From the NCBI RefSeq assembly GCF_002243515.1, contig NZ_CP022657.1:3125001-3189000 (forward strand): 64,000 bases of DNA, in the 5' to 3' direction. Shown piece after piece: positions 37,161 through 46,324 of this stretch. The position numbers and the translations under genes are program-made. The notes under the pieces were generated by a model. It was given only the letters and a program-made list of their open reading frames with translations. It was not told where the DNA came from and did no database searches. Within the stretch, counting starts at the first letter, position 1. Every line of letters starts with the position of its first letter. The stretch comes from Tumebacillus algifaecis (GTDB lineage Bacteria; Bacillota; Bacilli; Tumebacillales; Tumebacillaceae).

Positions 37161-38635
37161 GCTTCACCTCGAATGGCCTGGCTGGCCACTTCCCGATCAT
37201 CAAAATGAATTTTGGTCTTGCCGATGATCTGATAGGTTTCATGACCTTTGCCTGCGATCATGATCACATCTCCCGCCTCGGCTTGTTCCACCGCATATCG
37301 AATCGCTTGCCTGCGGTCCGTGATCCGCACATACCGATCTTGCGCATTCCGCACGCCCGCTTCCATATCATCCAAGATCAGCTCTGGGTCTTCCGTGCGC
37401 GGATTGTCTGACGTGAGCACGGCGAGATCTGCATATCGCACGGCGATCTGTGCCATCAGCGGTCGCTTGCTGCGATCGCGGTCACCGCCGCATCCGACGA
37501 CGCAATACACCTTGCGCTTGGCAAACTCGCGCACCGTCTTCATCGCATTCTCCAGCGAATCGGGCGTGTGCGAATAATCGACGATCACCGTAAAATCTTG
37601 ACCGGCCTGCACCGTTTCAAATCGTCCGTCAACACTTGCGATCGACTCCAGCGATTTCTTAATAGAAGCGAATGGAATTCCCTCCACCAAACAAGCGGTC
37701 ATCGCAGATAGCGCGTTGTATACATTAAACTTGCCAGTCAATTGCAAGTTGAAGCGTTCAACTCCAAACACGCTCTCCACCGTAAACGACACACCGCTCG
37801 CTTCCACTTGCACATCGACGGCACGCACATCGGCCGCCTGCTCGATGCCATAGGTGACCACTTGAGCAGTCGTCACATCGCGGAAGTAGGCTGTCGCTTC
37901 ATCGTCCGCATTGAGCACCGCCACTTTGTTGCCATGTGCCTCGCTCGAATAGGTGTTGCCAAGGCGTGCGAACAGCTTGGCTTTTGCATGGCGATACTGT
38001 TCCATCGTGCCGTGGAAATCAAGATGATCCTGCGTCAAGTTGGTGAAGATGGCGATGTGATAGTCGGTGCCCGCCGTCCGCTTCAAATCGAGCGCATGGG
38101 AGGATACTTCGGTGATCGGATACTCAGTCCCCACTTCGTGCATGCGATGGAACAACTCCTGCAAATCGGCCACATCGGGGGTCGTGTTTTCCATCGGGAT
38201 TTTCGTGTCGCCGATCTTTGCCATGATCGTTCCAATCACGCCGGTCTTCTTTCCGGCATCACGCAGGATCTGATCGATCAAAAAGGTGGTCGTCGTCTTG
38301 CCGTTGGTTCCGGTCACACCGATCACTTTCATCGCTTGCGACGGGTGACGATAGAAAACGGACGCAAGCACCGCACTCGCCGCCCGTGTGTCCTGGACGA
38401 CGATTTGCGGTGCTGAGAGCCCCTCGATCGCTTGTTCGACGACGACGGCAGTAGCCCCCGCCGCCACCGCGCCTGTTACAAAATCATGGCCGTCAACCGT
38501 ATAGCCGCGCAGTGCGATAAACAAACTGCCCGGCCGCACTTGGCGGGAATCGGCCGTCATATGCGTTATTTCAACATCATCCTGATTGATGACGCGCTTG
38601 ATTAAGATCGGAGTGATCAACTCGCTGAGCCTCAC
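37157..38635 (-). CDS. murE: UDP-MurNAc-tripeptide synthetase MurE (meso-DAP type)
   Basis: A 492-residue Mur ligase that adds the third amino acid. GVTGTNGKTTTTFLI, ENTTPDVADLQ and EVSSHALDLKR mark the family. The DNPRTEDP motif near residue 410 is the meso-diaminopimelate-recognition sequence, so the peptidoglycan is of DAP type. The GTG start (MRLSELITP) is selected because GAGGAGGAACCCTG precedes it; the longer open frame has no ribosome-binding site. It lies 86 bp after spoVD. Confidence 0.95.
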   Translation of the reverse strand: MRLSELITPILIKRVINQDDVEITHMTADSRQVRPGSLFIALRGYTVDGHDFVTGAVAAGATAVVVEQAIEGLSAPQIVVQDTRAASAVLASVFYRHPSQAMKVIGVTGTNGKTTTTFLIDQILRDAGKKTGVIGTIMAKIGDTKIPMENTTPDVADLQELFHRMHEVGTEYPITEVSSHALDLKRTAGTDYHIAIFTNLTQDHLDFHGTMEQYRHAKAKLFARLGNTYSSEAHGNKVAVLNADDEATAYFRDVTTAQVVTYGIEQAADVRAVDVQVEASGVSFTVESVFGVERFNLQLTGKFNVYNALSAMTACLVEGIPFASIKKSLESIASVDGRFETVQAGQDFTVIVDYSHTPDSLENAMKTVREFAKRKVYCVVGCGGDRDRSKRPLMAQIAVRYADLAVLTSDNPRTEDPELILDDMEAGVRNAQDRYVRITDRRQAIRYAVEQAEAGDVIMIAGKGHETYQIIGKTKIHFDDREVASQAIRGEA

Positions 38636-38721
38636 CAGGGTTCCTCCTCTTACTTGCCAAAAATAGAACTCGTTTCTCAAACACTCTCATTATTAACCAA
38701 ACCACTCCCTAAGCACAAGGC

Positions 38722-40659
38722 TCAGGGAGACGGTTTATCCGATAAGTACAGCCGTACCGTCGAACCTGGCGGCACTTTCGCCCCCGCATGCGGTTGTTGT
38801 TCGACAATGTAGTCGCCTTTGCCCGTCGTTTCCACTTTCAGTTGCAGGCCGGAGCCGTACATTTCCTTTTGTGCTTCCTTCACCGTCATGCCGGCGATCG
38901 GCGGAACTTCGATCGGTTTGATGTCGGTGTACATGTATTCGCGCTTCAGTCCTGCGGTGCTCGGTTTGACTCCAAGGTAGTGCAAGGAGTCGGCGAGAAC
39001 ATTGCCAACGACAGGCGCTGCGATGATCCCTCCGAAGACGAGCGGTGCTTTCGGGTTGTTGATCGCGACGTAGGCGACGAGGCGCGGATTGTCAACGGGA
39101 GCCATCCCGATAAAGGATACGATGTAATGGCCCGATTTATAAGCGCCGTTTTCTGCAACTTGCGCCGTCCCGGTCTTGCCGCCGACGCGAAAGCCTTCTA
39201 AATAGGCGTTTTTACCGGAACCGCGGGCAACGACCGATTCTAACGATTCGCGCACCTGCTTCGCCGTATTTTCCGACACGACGCGGCGCACCACTTCCGG
39301 CTCCATCTTTTCGATCACTTGATCCGAGTCCGGGTCACGCCACTCTTTGACCACTTGCGGCTTCATCAGTTTGCCGCCGTTGGCGATCGCAGAGACGGCC
39401 ATCACCTGCTGGATCGGCGTCACTGCCACACCTTGACCAAAAGAAGTGGTCGCAAGTTCCAGCGGACCTACATTTTTCAGGTTGAACATGACGCCTTTTC
39501 CTTCACCGGGCAGCTCGATGCCCGATTTTTTACCAAAGCCGAACTTATCAATATAGCTGAACAGCGTCTCCTTGCCCAGTTTCTCCCCCATCAGCATGAA
39601 GCCAGGGTTGCAGGAGTTCTCGACCACATCGAGCATCGTCTCACTGCCGTGACCGCCCGCTTTCCAACAGCGGATCTTGTGGCCTGCCACTTCATAATAA
39701 CCGGGGTCATAGAAGGAGTCGGTAAGCGAAATCTTCTTCTCTTCCAGTGCTGCAGCAAGCGTGACGATCTTAAATGTCGAACCCGGCTCAAAGTTTTTCC
39801 AGATCGCCAAGTTGCGGTTGTACGTCTCTTGCGGGTAGCTGCGGTAGCTTGCCGGTTTGAAATTGGGATAATTGGCCAGCGCCAAAATTTCACCTGTTTT
39901 CGGATCGGCAACGATCATCATCGCTTCGTCTGGATTGTATTGCGCGACCACATTCTCCATCTCGCGTTCGACAAACGTCTGAATCTCCGCATCGATGGTA
40001 GTCACAAGTTTCTCTCCATTTTTCGGTGCGACATACTCATCATTTTCCTGCGGCATCTCCTGCCCTTTGGCGTTCGCGAAAAATGAGATGCGGCCCCGTT
40101 CCCCTTTCAAGCGATCATCATACCAGCGCTCAAGTCCGGTCAGACCTTGGTTATCCACACCGGCGAATCCGAGAATATGCGCGGCTAGTCCATCAAACGG
40201 ATAGTAGCGCTTGCCCTCTTCGGTCACATGGACACCTTCAAGATTCAAGGCGCGCACTTGGCGTGCTTTTTCTTCGGTGATCTTCCGACCGCCCGGCGCA
40301 AGATAGACGAGCAACGTACGCTTGGAAATCGTTTTCAGCACTTTTTCATAAGTCATGTCTAACACCGGGGCCAACTGTTTGGCCGTGCCTGGCTTGTCTT
40401 TCACCTGTGAAGGAATCACGACGATGGTCGGCGCGCTGCCGTTGTAGGCGAGCACCTCGCCGTTGCGGTCGGTGATCACACCACGCTTCGGTTCGACCGG
40501 GATGTTCCGTCGCCAAAGGTCTTCTGCCTGCTCGGTCAGCCAAGGCGCCTGAATCATCTGGACGTAGCCGAGACGACCTACCAAAGCGAGAAACACGGCG
40601 GCCAAAGCCATCAGCACGATCACGAGTCGCTTACGTATCATCACGTTGGACACTCGCAA
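38722..40659 (-). CDS. spoVD: SpoVD-type class B penicillin-binding protein with one PASTA domain
   Basis: A 645-residue transpeptidase with one N-terminal membrane helix (residues about 10-32) and a dimerisation domain with RGVITDRNGEVLA. The transpeptidase domain has active-site STFK (Ser294, Lys297), SCN (349-351) and KTGTAQ. One C-terminal PASTA domain begins near PPIAGMTVKEAQ. It follows pbpB as spoVD does in Bacillus, where SpoVD works with SpoVE on spore cortex. The start is TTG, with GGAGG eight bases upstream. A terminator and a candidate promoter separate it from pbpB. Confidence 0.92.
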   Translation of the reverse strand: MRVSNVMIRKRLVIVLMALAAVFLALVGRLGYVQMIQAPWLTEQAEDLWRRNIPVEPKRGVITDRNGEVLAYNGSAPTIVVIPSQVKDKPGTAKQLAPVLDMTYEKVLKTISKRTLLVYLAPGGRKITEEKARQVRALNLEGVHVTEEGKRYYPFDGLAAHILGFAGVDNQGLTGLERWYDDRLKGERGRISFFANAKGQEMPQENDEYVAPKNGEKLVTTIDAEIQTFVEREMENVVAQYNPDEAMMIVADPKTGEILALANYPNFKPASYRSYPQETYNRNLAIWKNFEPGSTFKIVTLAAALEEKKISLTDSFYDPGYYEVAGHKIRCWKAGGHGSETMLDVVENSCNPGFMLMGEKLGKETLFSYIDKFGFGKKSGIELPGEGKGVMFNLKNVGPLELATTSFGQGVAVTPIQQVMAVSAIANGGKLMKPQVVKEWRDPDSDQVIEKMEPEVVRRVVSENTAKQVRESLESVVARGSGKNAYLEGFRVGGKTGTAQVAENGAYKSGHYIVSFIGMAPVDNPRLVAYVAINNPKAPLVFGGIIAAPVVGNVLADSLHYLGVKPSTAGLKREYMYTDIKPIEVPPIAGMTVKEAQKEMYGSGLQLKVETTGKGDYIVEQQPHAGAKVPPGSTVRLYLSDKPSP

Positions 40660-40724
40660 ACTAGGACGCCTCCTTTTGCATACACATCGGTAATTAAGTA
40701 CAACCATTACCAACGTTATGCGGC

Positions 40725-40753
40725 AGGATATCAGACAAGTACACATTGTCCAA
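40725..40753 (-). promoter_or_regulatory. Candidate promoter of spoVD-murE-murF-mraY-murD-ftsW
   Basis: On the minus strand TTGGAC, 17 bp, TATCCT, with TG before the -10. It lies just after the pbpB terminator. The -10 is only a partial match. Confidence 0.4.
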
Positions 40754-40780
40754 AGCGTCACAACTTGTTCATCTCAACAT

Positions 40781-40809
40781 AAAAACCCCGCAGCGTCAAG
40801 ACTGCGGGG
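40781..40809 (-). terminator. Intrinsic terminator overlapping the pbpB stop
   Basis: CCCCGCAG and CTGCGGGG pair around a loop that contains the pbpB TGA stop, and are followed by TTTTTATG on the minus strand. It separates the mraZ-pbpB unit from spoVD. Confidence 0.85.
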
Positions 40810-43027
40810 AAAGTGTTATCTTGACAGGCGTGCCAACCGGGACGAGCGTTCCGGGCGCCACTTCCTGTTTCGTTACATATCCGCTTCCGGCCGGGTCGAT
40901 CTGAAGCTGCAACAAGGCCAGCGTTTCAATCGCTTCCCGCAATGACAAGCCCGTCAGGTCAGGCAGTTTCACCTTGCCCTCCGCGCTGCCTTCCGGTCCG
41001 AAGTACAATTTGATTCCGGCTCCTTCCGGCACCTGTCCGCTTCCAGCGTCCGGCCATTGTCCGGTCACCTTCGGCCCTTCGCCGACGCGATCCACCCGCA
41101 GCTTGTGACCTTCTGCGATCTTCTCAGCACCGTCTGGTGTCACGCCAACAAAGTCGGGCACATCGACAAACGCTTTCGGTGCTGACGTTGCCACAGGCTG
41201 CTCCTGCCCTTCCGCACCTTGACGGCCCGAGCCTAGGTCGTTCGGGTCGGCAGGAACTTGATAGTAGCGCAAAGCGTTTTCCAACACCGTTTTGGCAGAA
41301 GGCTCGGCGATGAAAGAACCGTACAGATTCGGCGCATTCCGCGTCGGCTGGTCAACCGTCACAAAGATCAAAAATCTCGGCTTGTCGGCCGGTGCGAATC
41401 CGATAAAGGACAGGCGGTAAGAACCATCGTCCAGATACCCGGTGCGGTCCGGCTTTGGCACTTGTGCCGTCCCCGTTTTGCCCGCAACATGATACCCTTT
41501 GATGTAGCCGTGAGCCATCTCCTCTTTTGTGATCGTCTCTTCCATGACTTCACGCACGGTGCTCAACACTTCTTCATTGGCAATTTTCGACATCACTTTC
41601 GGCTTGACTTCACTCAGCGTCTCACCTGTCGATTGGTCGCGGAACTCTTTGACCATGTGCGGCTGATAGATTTTTCCGCCGTTGGCGATCGCCATCATCG
41701 CGGCCACCTGTTGCATCGGCGTGACCGAGATCCCTTGTCCAAACGAGGTCGAGGCCAAGTCGGACTCGCGCATCTCGCCCACCTTAAACAAGGTCGATTG
41801 CTCCTCGCCAGGCAGGTCGATACCTGTGCGTTTGTCGAAGCCAAACTTATAGAGATGGTCGTACAGCAATTCTTTACCAAGCTTTTGCCCGATCTTGACA
41901 AAGCCCACGTTCGAAGAGTTGTACACCCCTTCACGGTAGGAGATCGGTCCCCATCCGTACCCATTCCAATCCTTGATGATGGCTCCACCCACGTCGATGT
42001 AGCCCGATTGGAACTTTTCGTTTAAATCAACTTTGTGCTCCGCAAGCGCTGCGGTCAGCACGAACGACTTAAACGTCGAACCAGGTTCGAACGAGCGCAA
42101 CGCCCAGTTGTTCCACAACGACTCCGACTCTGCTTTGGCATACTCGGCCGGGTTGTAGTGCGGACGATTCCCCAGTGCCAATATCTCACCGTTGTTCGGG
42201 TCGGCCACGATGATCGAGGCGTGCTTCGGTCCATATTTGTTGACGATGTTGTCCAGTTCTTCTTCCACAAAATGCTGGATCGTCGAATCGATTGTCAACA
42301 CCAGATCTTCGCCATCTACCGCTTTTTTGGTCACTTCCGGCTTATAGTTGGGAAGCGGATTGCCTTCGCGGTCAGTATATAAAACCATTTTGCCTGGTTT
42401 ACCTGTCAGCTTGTCGTTGTAAACCGATTCCACGCCAGCGAGTCCTTGTTCGTCGTTCGACTGATCGTTGATCCCGAAATAGCCGAGCACATGAGCGGCA
42501 AAATTCCCGTTCGGATAGCGGCGAATGTCTTTGCGGATCGTATTGATGCCACGCATTTTGTTTTGCTCGTGCATCTCCTCGATTTTCTCATGAACCGACG
42601 AGTCCACTTTCATTCCCTTGGGGCCGATGCCGACCGCTTTTCTTGCCTCTTTCCCGGTGAGGTGCGCATAGTGGGCCGGATCGATGTGCTTCATGATCTC
42701 GGACTCGGTCATCTCGACGAGCGGCGCGAGAAATTGTGCGTACATCTCTGGCGTTTCTGCCCAATCTTTCATCGCCTTCGGATCAACCGAGACGCTGATC
42801 TCATACGCCACCCCGGTAAAAGCCAACTTTTGGCCTTCGCGGTCATAGATCGTGCCGCGTGTCCCAGGAATGTCCACTTCAGCGACGATCCACTCTTGCG
42901 CCAAAGCTGACAATCTCTCAGCCTGCGCCACCTGAATGTACATCAACCGCAGCGCGAGCGCAAAGAGACCGACAAAAAGAAAAAATCCCAGCACCCGTAC
43001 CCGTTTCTTGAACACGCGCTCACTCAT
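40796..43027 (-). CDS. pbpB: Class B penicillin-binding protein PBP2B with two PASTA domains
   Basis: A 743-residue septal transpeptidase. One N-terminal membrane helix (about 11-30) is followed by a pedestal domain and a transpeptidase domain with STFK (Ser317, Lys320), SSN (371-373) and KTGTAQ (517-522). Two PASTA domains follow, from about residue 635 (VDVPDFVGVTPDGAEKIAEG) and from about 690 (KLPDLTGLSLREAIETL). It acts with an FtsW-type SEDS protein at the septum. Its ATG overlaps the ftsL stop (TAATG), so the two are translationally coupled. Confidence 0.95.
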   Translation of the reverse strand: MSERVFKKRVRVLGFFLFVGLFALALRLMYIQVAQAERLSALAQEWIVAEVDIPGTRGTIYDREGQKLAFTGVAYEISVSVDPKAMKDWAETPEMYAQFLAPLVEMTESEIMKHIDPAHYAHLTGKEARKAVGIGPKGMKVDSSVHEKIEEMHEQNKMRGINTIRKDIRRYPNGNFAAHVLGYFGINDQSNDEQGLAGVESVYNDKLTGKPGKMVLYTDREGNPLPNYKPEVTKKAVDGEDLVLTIDSTIQHFVEEELDNIVNKYGPKHASIIVADPNNGEILALGNRPHYNPAEYAKAESESLWNNWALRSFEPGSTFKSFVLTAALAEHKVDLNEKFQSGYIDVGGAIIKDWNGYGWGPISYREGVYNSSNVGFVKIGQKLGKELLYDHLYKFGFDKRTGIDLPGEEQSTLFKVGEMRESDLASTSFGQGISVTPMQQVAAMMAIANGGKIYQPHMVKEFRDQSTGETLSEVKPKVMSKIANEEVLSTVREVMEETITKEEMAHGYIKGYHVAGKTGTAQVPKPDRTGYLDDGSYRLSFIGFAPADKPRFLIFVTVDQPTRNAPNLYGSFIAEPSAKTVLENALRYYQVPADPNDLGSGRQGAEGQEQPVATSAPKAFVDVPDFVGVTPDGAEKIAEGHKLRVDRVGEGPKVTGQWPDAGSGQVPEGAGIKLYFGPEGSAEGKVKLPDLTGLSLREAIETLALLQLQIDPAGSGYVTKQEVAPGTLVPVGTPVKITLSPQS

Positions 43028-43419
43028 TAGTTTTGGCTCCCCGGCAGAATGATCAGGTTCTTATCTTCCACCGATTTCATCCCGAGCTTGTTCGAAGCAT
43101 AGCTTTTGATGCGCTCCGGCGATTCCAGCTCGAGCGTCTGCTGCTCCAATTTGAGCCTGTCATCCTGATGCGACTGCAGTTCGAGCTTTTGCCGCTCGAC
43201 TTCATAGTTGAGCGAGACCATCGACGCATAGCGGGAGACCAGCCCGAGAGCGATGATGATGCAGACCAAGATCGTGCCCAGCCACTTCAATTTTTCTTTC
43301 GCTTCCTGTTTCGACTTTTCCGAGCGGGGGGCTGCTCCCGTTCTTTGCGGTTGTTGATAGGGAACCGCCTCTTGCTGTTTCGGCAAGGGGCGTGCAAGAT
43401 TATCCCGGTACATCGACAT
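43027..43419 (-). CDS. ftsL: Cell division protein FtsL
   Basis: A 130-residue bitopic protein: a charged cytoplasmic region of about 60 residues, one helix (LGTILVCIIIALGLVSRY), then a coiled coil (YEVERQKLELQSHQDDRLKLEQQTLELE). The C-terminus contains SNKLGMK. Length, layout and position between rsmH and pbpB identify it despite low sequence conservation in this family. The frame is open 90 codons upstream, through rsmH, but GGGAG eight bases before MSMYRDN fixes the start. Confidence 0.9.
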   Translation of the reverse strand: MSMYRDNLARPLPKQQEAVPYQQPQRTGAAPRSEKSKQEAKEKLKWLGTILVCIIIALGLVSRYASMVSLNYEVERQKLELQSHQDDRLKLEQQTLELESPERIKSYASNKLGMKSVEDKNLIILPGSQN

Positions 43420-43456
43420 CGTAAAATCTCCCTTCTCTCTGCTCCCAATAAGCCCG

Positions 43457-44404
43457 TTAGAGTTTCTCGGCGATGCGCAATTTGGCGGAACGTGCCCTTG
43501 GGTTTGACGCCAGTTCTTCCTCAGACGGCATGATCGGCTTGCGGGTGACCAATCGCACCTTCGGCTCGTTGCTACACTGGCAAATCGGCAACTGCGGCGG
43601 ACAGATACAACCTTTCGCCGCTTCCTGCAAGGCCAGTTTGGCAATGCGGTCCTCCAAAGAATGGAAGGTGATAATCGCCACGCGTCCACCCGGATTCAGT
43701 ACCCGGATCGCTTGCTGAATCGCCTCGGCGAAGACGTTCAGCTCATCGTTTACCGCGATGCGGATCGCTTGAAACGTCCGTTTCGCGGGGTGTGGCCCTT
43801 CCCTGCGCGCTGCGGCCGGGATCGCCGCCTTGATGATGTCAACCAATTGCCCGGTCGTATTGATCGATCCATTTGCTCTTTCACGCACAATAAATTCGGC
43901 GATGCGCTTCGACCACTTTTCTTCCGCATACTCAAACAAAATTTTGGCCAGTTCTTCCTGGCTATACGTGTTCACCAGATCGTACGCAGTGAACGGCTGT
44001 GTTTTATCCATTCGCATGTCAAGCGGTGCATCGTGTTGGTAAGAGAACCCACGCTCGCCCTCGTCCAGTTGCGGCGAAGATACGCCAAGATCAAAAAGCA
44101 CTCCATCTACGCCCGACAGGCCTTGCTCAGCTACGATCTCCTCTAATCGGCGAAAATTGGAGTGGACGATCGTAAAGCGGCCTTCGTACGCAGCCAGCAC
44201 TTTTTTGGCGTTTTCAATGGCGGTCAAGTCTTGGTCGATCGCGATCAGGCGGCCGGTCGGCGAACTGGCCTGCAAGATGCGCCCCGAGTGTCCTGCTCCG
44301 CCGAGCGTGCAGTCTACATAGATATGATCTGGCTCCGGAATCAGAGCCTCCACAGCCTCATTGGCAAATACGGAAACATGATGAAATGTGGTTTCTTTTG
44401 GCAT
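43457..44404 (-). CDS. rsmH: 16S rRNA (cytosine1402-N4)-methyltransferase RsmH (MraW)
   Basis: A 315-residue SAM-dependent methyltransferase that modifies C1402 of 16S rRNA in the P site. The family start [30 protein letters not shown] (SAM-binding), [40 protein letters not shown] and [12 protein letters not shown] are present. MPKETTFHH is taken as the start, with AGAGGTGG upstream. It follows mraZ by 46 bp. Confidence 0.96.
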   Translation of the reverse strand: MPKETTFHHVSVFANEAVEALIPEPDHIYVDCTLGGAGHSGRILQASSPTGRLIAIDQDLTAIENAKKVLAAYEGRFTIVHSNFRRLEEIVAEQGLSGVDGVLFDLGVSSPQLDEGERGFSYQHDAPLDMRMDKTQPFTAYDLVNTYSQEELAKILFEYAEEKWSKRIAEFIVRERANGSINTTGQLVDIIKAAIPAAARREGPHPAKRTFQAIRIAVNDELNVFAEAIQQAIRVLNPGGRVAIITFHSLEDRIAKLALQEAAKGCICPPQLPICQCSNEPKVRLVTRKPIMPSEEELASNPRARSAKLRIAEKL

Positions 44405-44450
44405 GGGGTTGTTTTCCACCTCTAGTCTTCGCAATGGTGATGTGTTGTGA

Positions 44451-44882
44451 TTACAGGTCTAAGTCTACAAGTTTTTCCGCAATTTCCCCGAAAGTATCGG
44501 CTGCATGCAGTGTGTATTCGTCCCACACTTCCTTAGCCCAGATTTCCACTCTTCCCGAAACCCCGATCACCACGCAGTCGCGATGTAGCTTCGCGTACTC
44601 GCGCAAATTGTTCGGGATGTTGGCGCGTCCTTGTTTGTCCAAGTCGCACTCCGTCGCTCCGGAAAAGAAAAATCGAGAAAAGGCGCGTGCATCCGCCCTC
44701 GTAAATGGAAGACTTTTCAACTTCGACTCTATCGTCTCCCACTCGCTTCTGGGGTATACAAACAGGCAATTGTCCAAGCCGCGGGTGACCACAAAAGACG
44801 CACCAAGGTCGTCCCGGAATTTGGCCGGGATGATCAGTCGTCCTTTTTCGTCGATGCTGTGTTGAAATTCACCCATGAACAT
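44451..44882 (-). CDS. mraZ: Transcriptional regulator MraZ
   Basis: A 143-residue protein of two AbrB-like repeats ([27 protein letters not shown], then a second half around [22 protein letters not shown]). MraZ forms ring-shaped oligomers that bind direct repeats upstream of its own gene and control the dcw operon. It is the first gene of the cluster. The start MFMGEF matches the family; the 19-codon upstream extension would read through the MraZ-type repeats. Confidence 0.95.
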   Translation of the reverse strand: MFMGEFQHSIDEKGRLIIPAKFRDDLGASFVVTRGLDNCLFVYPRSEWETIESKLKSLPFTRADARAFSRFFFSGATECDLDKQGRANIPNNLREYAKLHRDCVVIGVSGRVEIWAKEVWDEYTLHAADTFGEIAEKLVDLDL

Positions 44883-44910
44883 GTCCAATTCACCCACTTT
44901 ACGGAAAGGT

Positions 44911-44938
44911 GCTCCACTTTCCCCCACTTTCCACCACA
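44911..44938 (-). promoter_or_regulatory. MraZ-box direct repeats
   Basis: On the minus strand TGGTGGAAAG, TGGGGGAAAG and TGGAGCACCT lie head to tail with a 10-bp period, 30-60 bp before mraZ. MraZ of other bacteria binds TGGG-type pentamers spaced by five bases. Autoregulation here is inference. Confidence 0.65.
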
Positions 44939-45091
44939 TCGAGTGTTATTCTGTCCACTAAATAGAAATCCTGCCACTTAAACTGTTGAAAGGACTACTT
45001 TTCTTAATTCCTAACTAAAATGATTCCCTGGACTCACGAACATAGATTCGTATTCTGTGACTGTAGTTTTATGAACACGCCTCCGAATAGC

Positions 45092-45146
45092 AAAAAAGTG
45101 GTGAGAAGTGGAGGGTGTTACACATCTCCCTCACTGCTCACCACTT
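45092..45146 (-). terminator. Intrinsic terminator after namA
   Basis: AAGTGGTGAG and CTCACCACTT pair, with further pairing inside (AGGGAG with CTCC-type bases), and are followed by TTTTTTGC on the minus strand, just beyond the stop. Confidence 0.82.
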
Positions 45147-45157
45147 CGATTCAATCG

Positions 45158-46177
45158 TTAGAACGCCCGCTTATAGACGTTGGGCAGTTCCAATTGTGCC
45201 CCCAACGCGATCGCTGCCGTTTTGGCAAAATGCGGGTTGCGCAGCAGTTCACGGCCCACGGCGATCAGATCGGCGCGGCCGTTTTGAATCGCCTCTTCCA
45301 TCAACTGCGGATGATGGAGCAGACCGACAGCGATCGTCGGGATGTCCGCACCCTTTTTGATCTCTTCGGCATATTGCAATTGGTAGCCAGGATAAATGGC
45401 TGGCGGCGGCAGCGGCAATGATCCGCCGGACGACACATCGACCAGATCGACACCTGCTTCTTTAAACAGTTTGACCATCTCGATCATCTCGGCCATTGAA
45501 TAGCCGTCCTCCGAGTATTCAGAAGCGGAGACGCGCATCAAAAGCGGCATGTCGGCTGGAAGGACCTCCTTCACCGCACGAATCACCTGCAAGGGGAAAC
45601 GGACGCGGTTTTCAAACGAGCCACCATATTCGTCGGTCCGCTTGTTGGTCAGCGGCGACAAGAATTGGTTGATCAGGTAGCCGTGCGCCCCATGAAGTTC
45701 CACCGTGTCAAAGCCCGCCTTTTGCGCGCGAATCGCCGCTTGCTTAAACGCTTCGACGATCTCCGCAATCTCTGCGATCGTCAGTTCCTGTGGCGTTTTG
45801 TAATTGTCGAAGTGAGTAAATGCGGACGGGGCCACATTCGGCTCCGGCGTTTCTGCCTTGGTGCCCGCATGTGCGAGTTGGATCGCCGTCTTGGCACCAT
45901 GAAGTTTGCAAAACTCGACAATGCGAGCAAGGCCCGGAATGTGATCATCCGAATAGATGCCCACATCAGCGGTCGAAATCCGACCGCGCGCTTCCACGCC
46001 AGCCGCTTCGACCATCACCAGACCAACTCCACCGATGGCGCGTGCTCCGTAGTGGACAAAGTGCCAGTCTGTCACCGTGCCATCATCTTTCGCCTGATAC
46101 TGACACATCGGCGACATCATAATTCTATTTTTCAATTCCAGACCTTTTAAAGTAAACGAGTCAAACAAACCTGCCAT
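45158..46177 (-). CDS. namA: NADPH dehydrogenase NamA/YqjM (old yellow enzyme)
   Basis: A 339-residue FMN enzyme of the thermophilic-like old-yellow class, which reduces activated C=C bonds of enones and other electrophiles with NADPH. Present are NRIMMSPMCQYQAKDDG (Cys25, the class-typical FMN-modulating cysteine), AIQLAHAGTKAE, the substrate-binding pair in ELHGAHGYLINQFLSP, TDEYGGSFENR and the C-terminal IAVGRELLRNPHFA. The start is fixed by AGGGG before MAGLFDS. It is divergent from an HxlR-type regulator, a pairing common for electrophile-response genes. Confidence 0.94.
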   Translation of the reverse strand: MAGLFDSFTLKGLELKNRIMMSPMCQYQAKDDGTVTDWHFVHYGARAIGGVGLVMVEAAGVEARGRISTADVGIYSDDHIPGLARIVEFCKLHGAKTAIQLAHAGTKAETPEPNVAPSAFTHFDNYKTPQELTIAEIAEIVEAFKQAAIRAQKAGFDTVELHGAHGYLINQFLSPLTNKRTDEYGGSFENRVRFPLQVIRAVKEVLPADMPLLMRVSASEYSEDGYSMAEMIEMVKLFKEAGVDLVDVSSGGSLPLPPPAIYPGYQLQYAEEIKKGADIPTIAVGLLHHPQLMEEAIQNGRADLIAVGRELLRNPHFAKTAAIALGAQLELPNVYKRAF

Positions 46178-46218
46178 TTGCCAAACCCCTCTCTGGGTGG
46201 TGTTTGTTTCCAATCACC

Positions 46219-46247
46219 ACAATAGCAAAATAACTTTTCTAAGTAAA
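46219..46247 (-). promoter_or_regulatory. Candidate namA promoter
   Basis: On the minus strand TTTACT, 17 bp, TATTGT, with an upstream TGC. The -35 lies inside the inverted repeat that may be the regulator operator. Confidence 0.45.
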
Positions 46248-46249
46248 GT
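46233..46249. promoter_or_regulatory. Inverted repeat in the namA-hxlR intergenic region (possible operator)
   Basis: ACTTTTCTAAGTAAAGT has ACTTT/AAAGT arms with a seven-base centre. It overlaps the namA -35 and lies about 35 bp before the hxlR -10. Binding by the divergent HxlR-type protein is inference. Confidence 0.4.
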
Positions 46250-46280
46250 AACGATTTTTTAGATACTGTTGGACGTTTCA

Positions 46281-46289
46281 TGCTATAAT
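46281..46289 (+). promoter_or_regulatory. Extended -10 of the HxlR-family gene
   Basis: TGCTATAAT is a perfect TATAAT with the extended TG; no good -35 is visible. The ribosome-binding site follows about 20 bp downstream. Confidence 0.55.
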
Positions 46290-46324
46290 AGTTGACATAC
46301 TACACAAAAAGAAGGTGGGGAGCG

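Noticed and set aside
43420-43689. 90-codon extension of FtsL
   Set aside because: It overlaps rsmH in another frame; the start with GGGAG upstream fits FtsL length.
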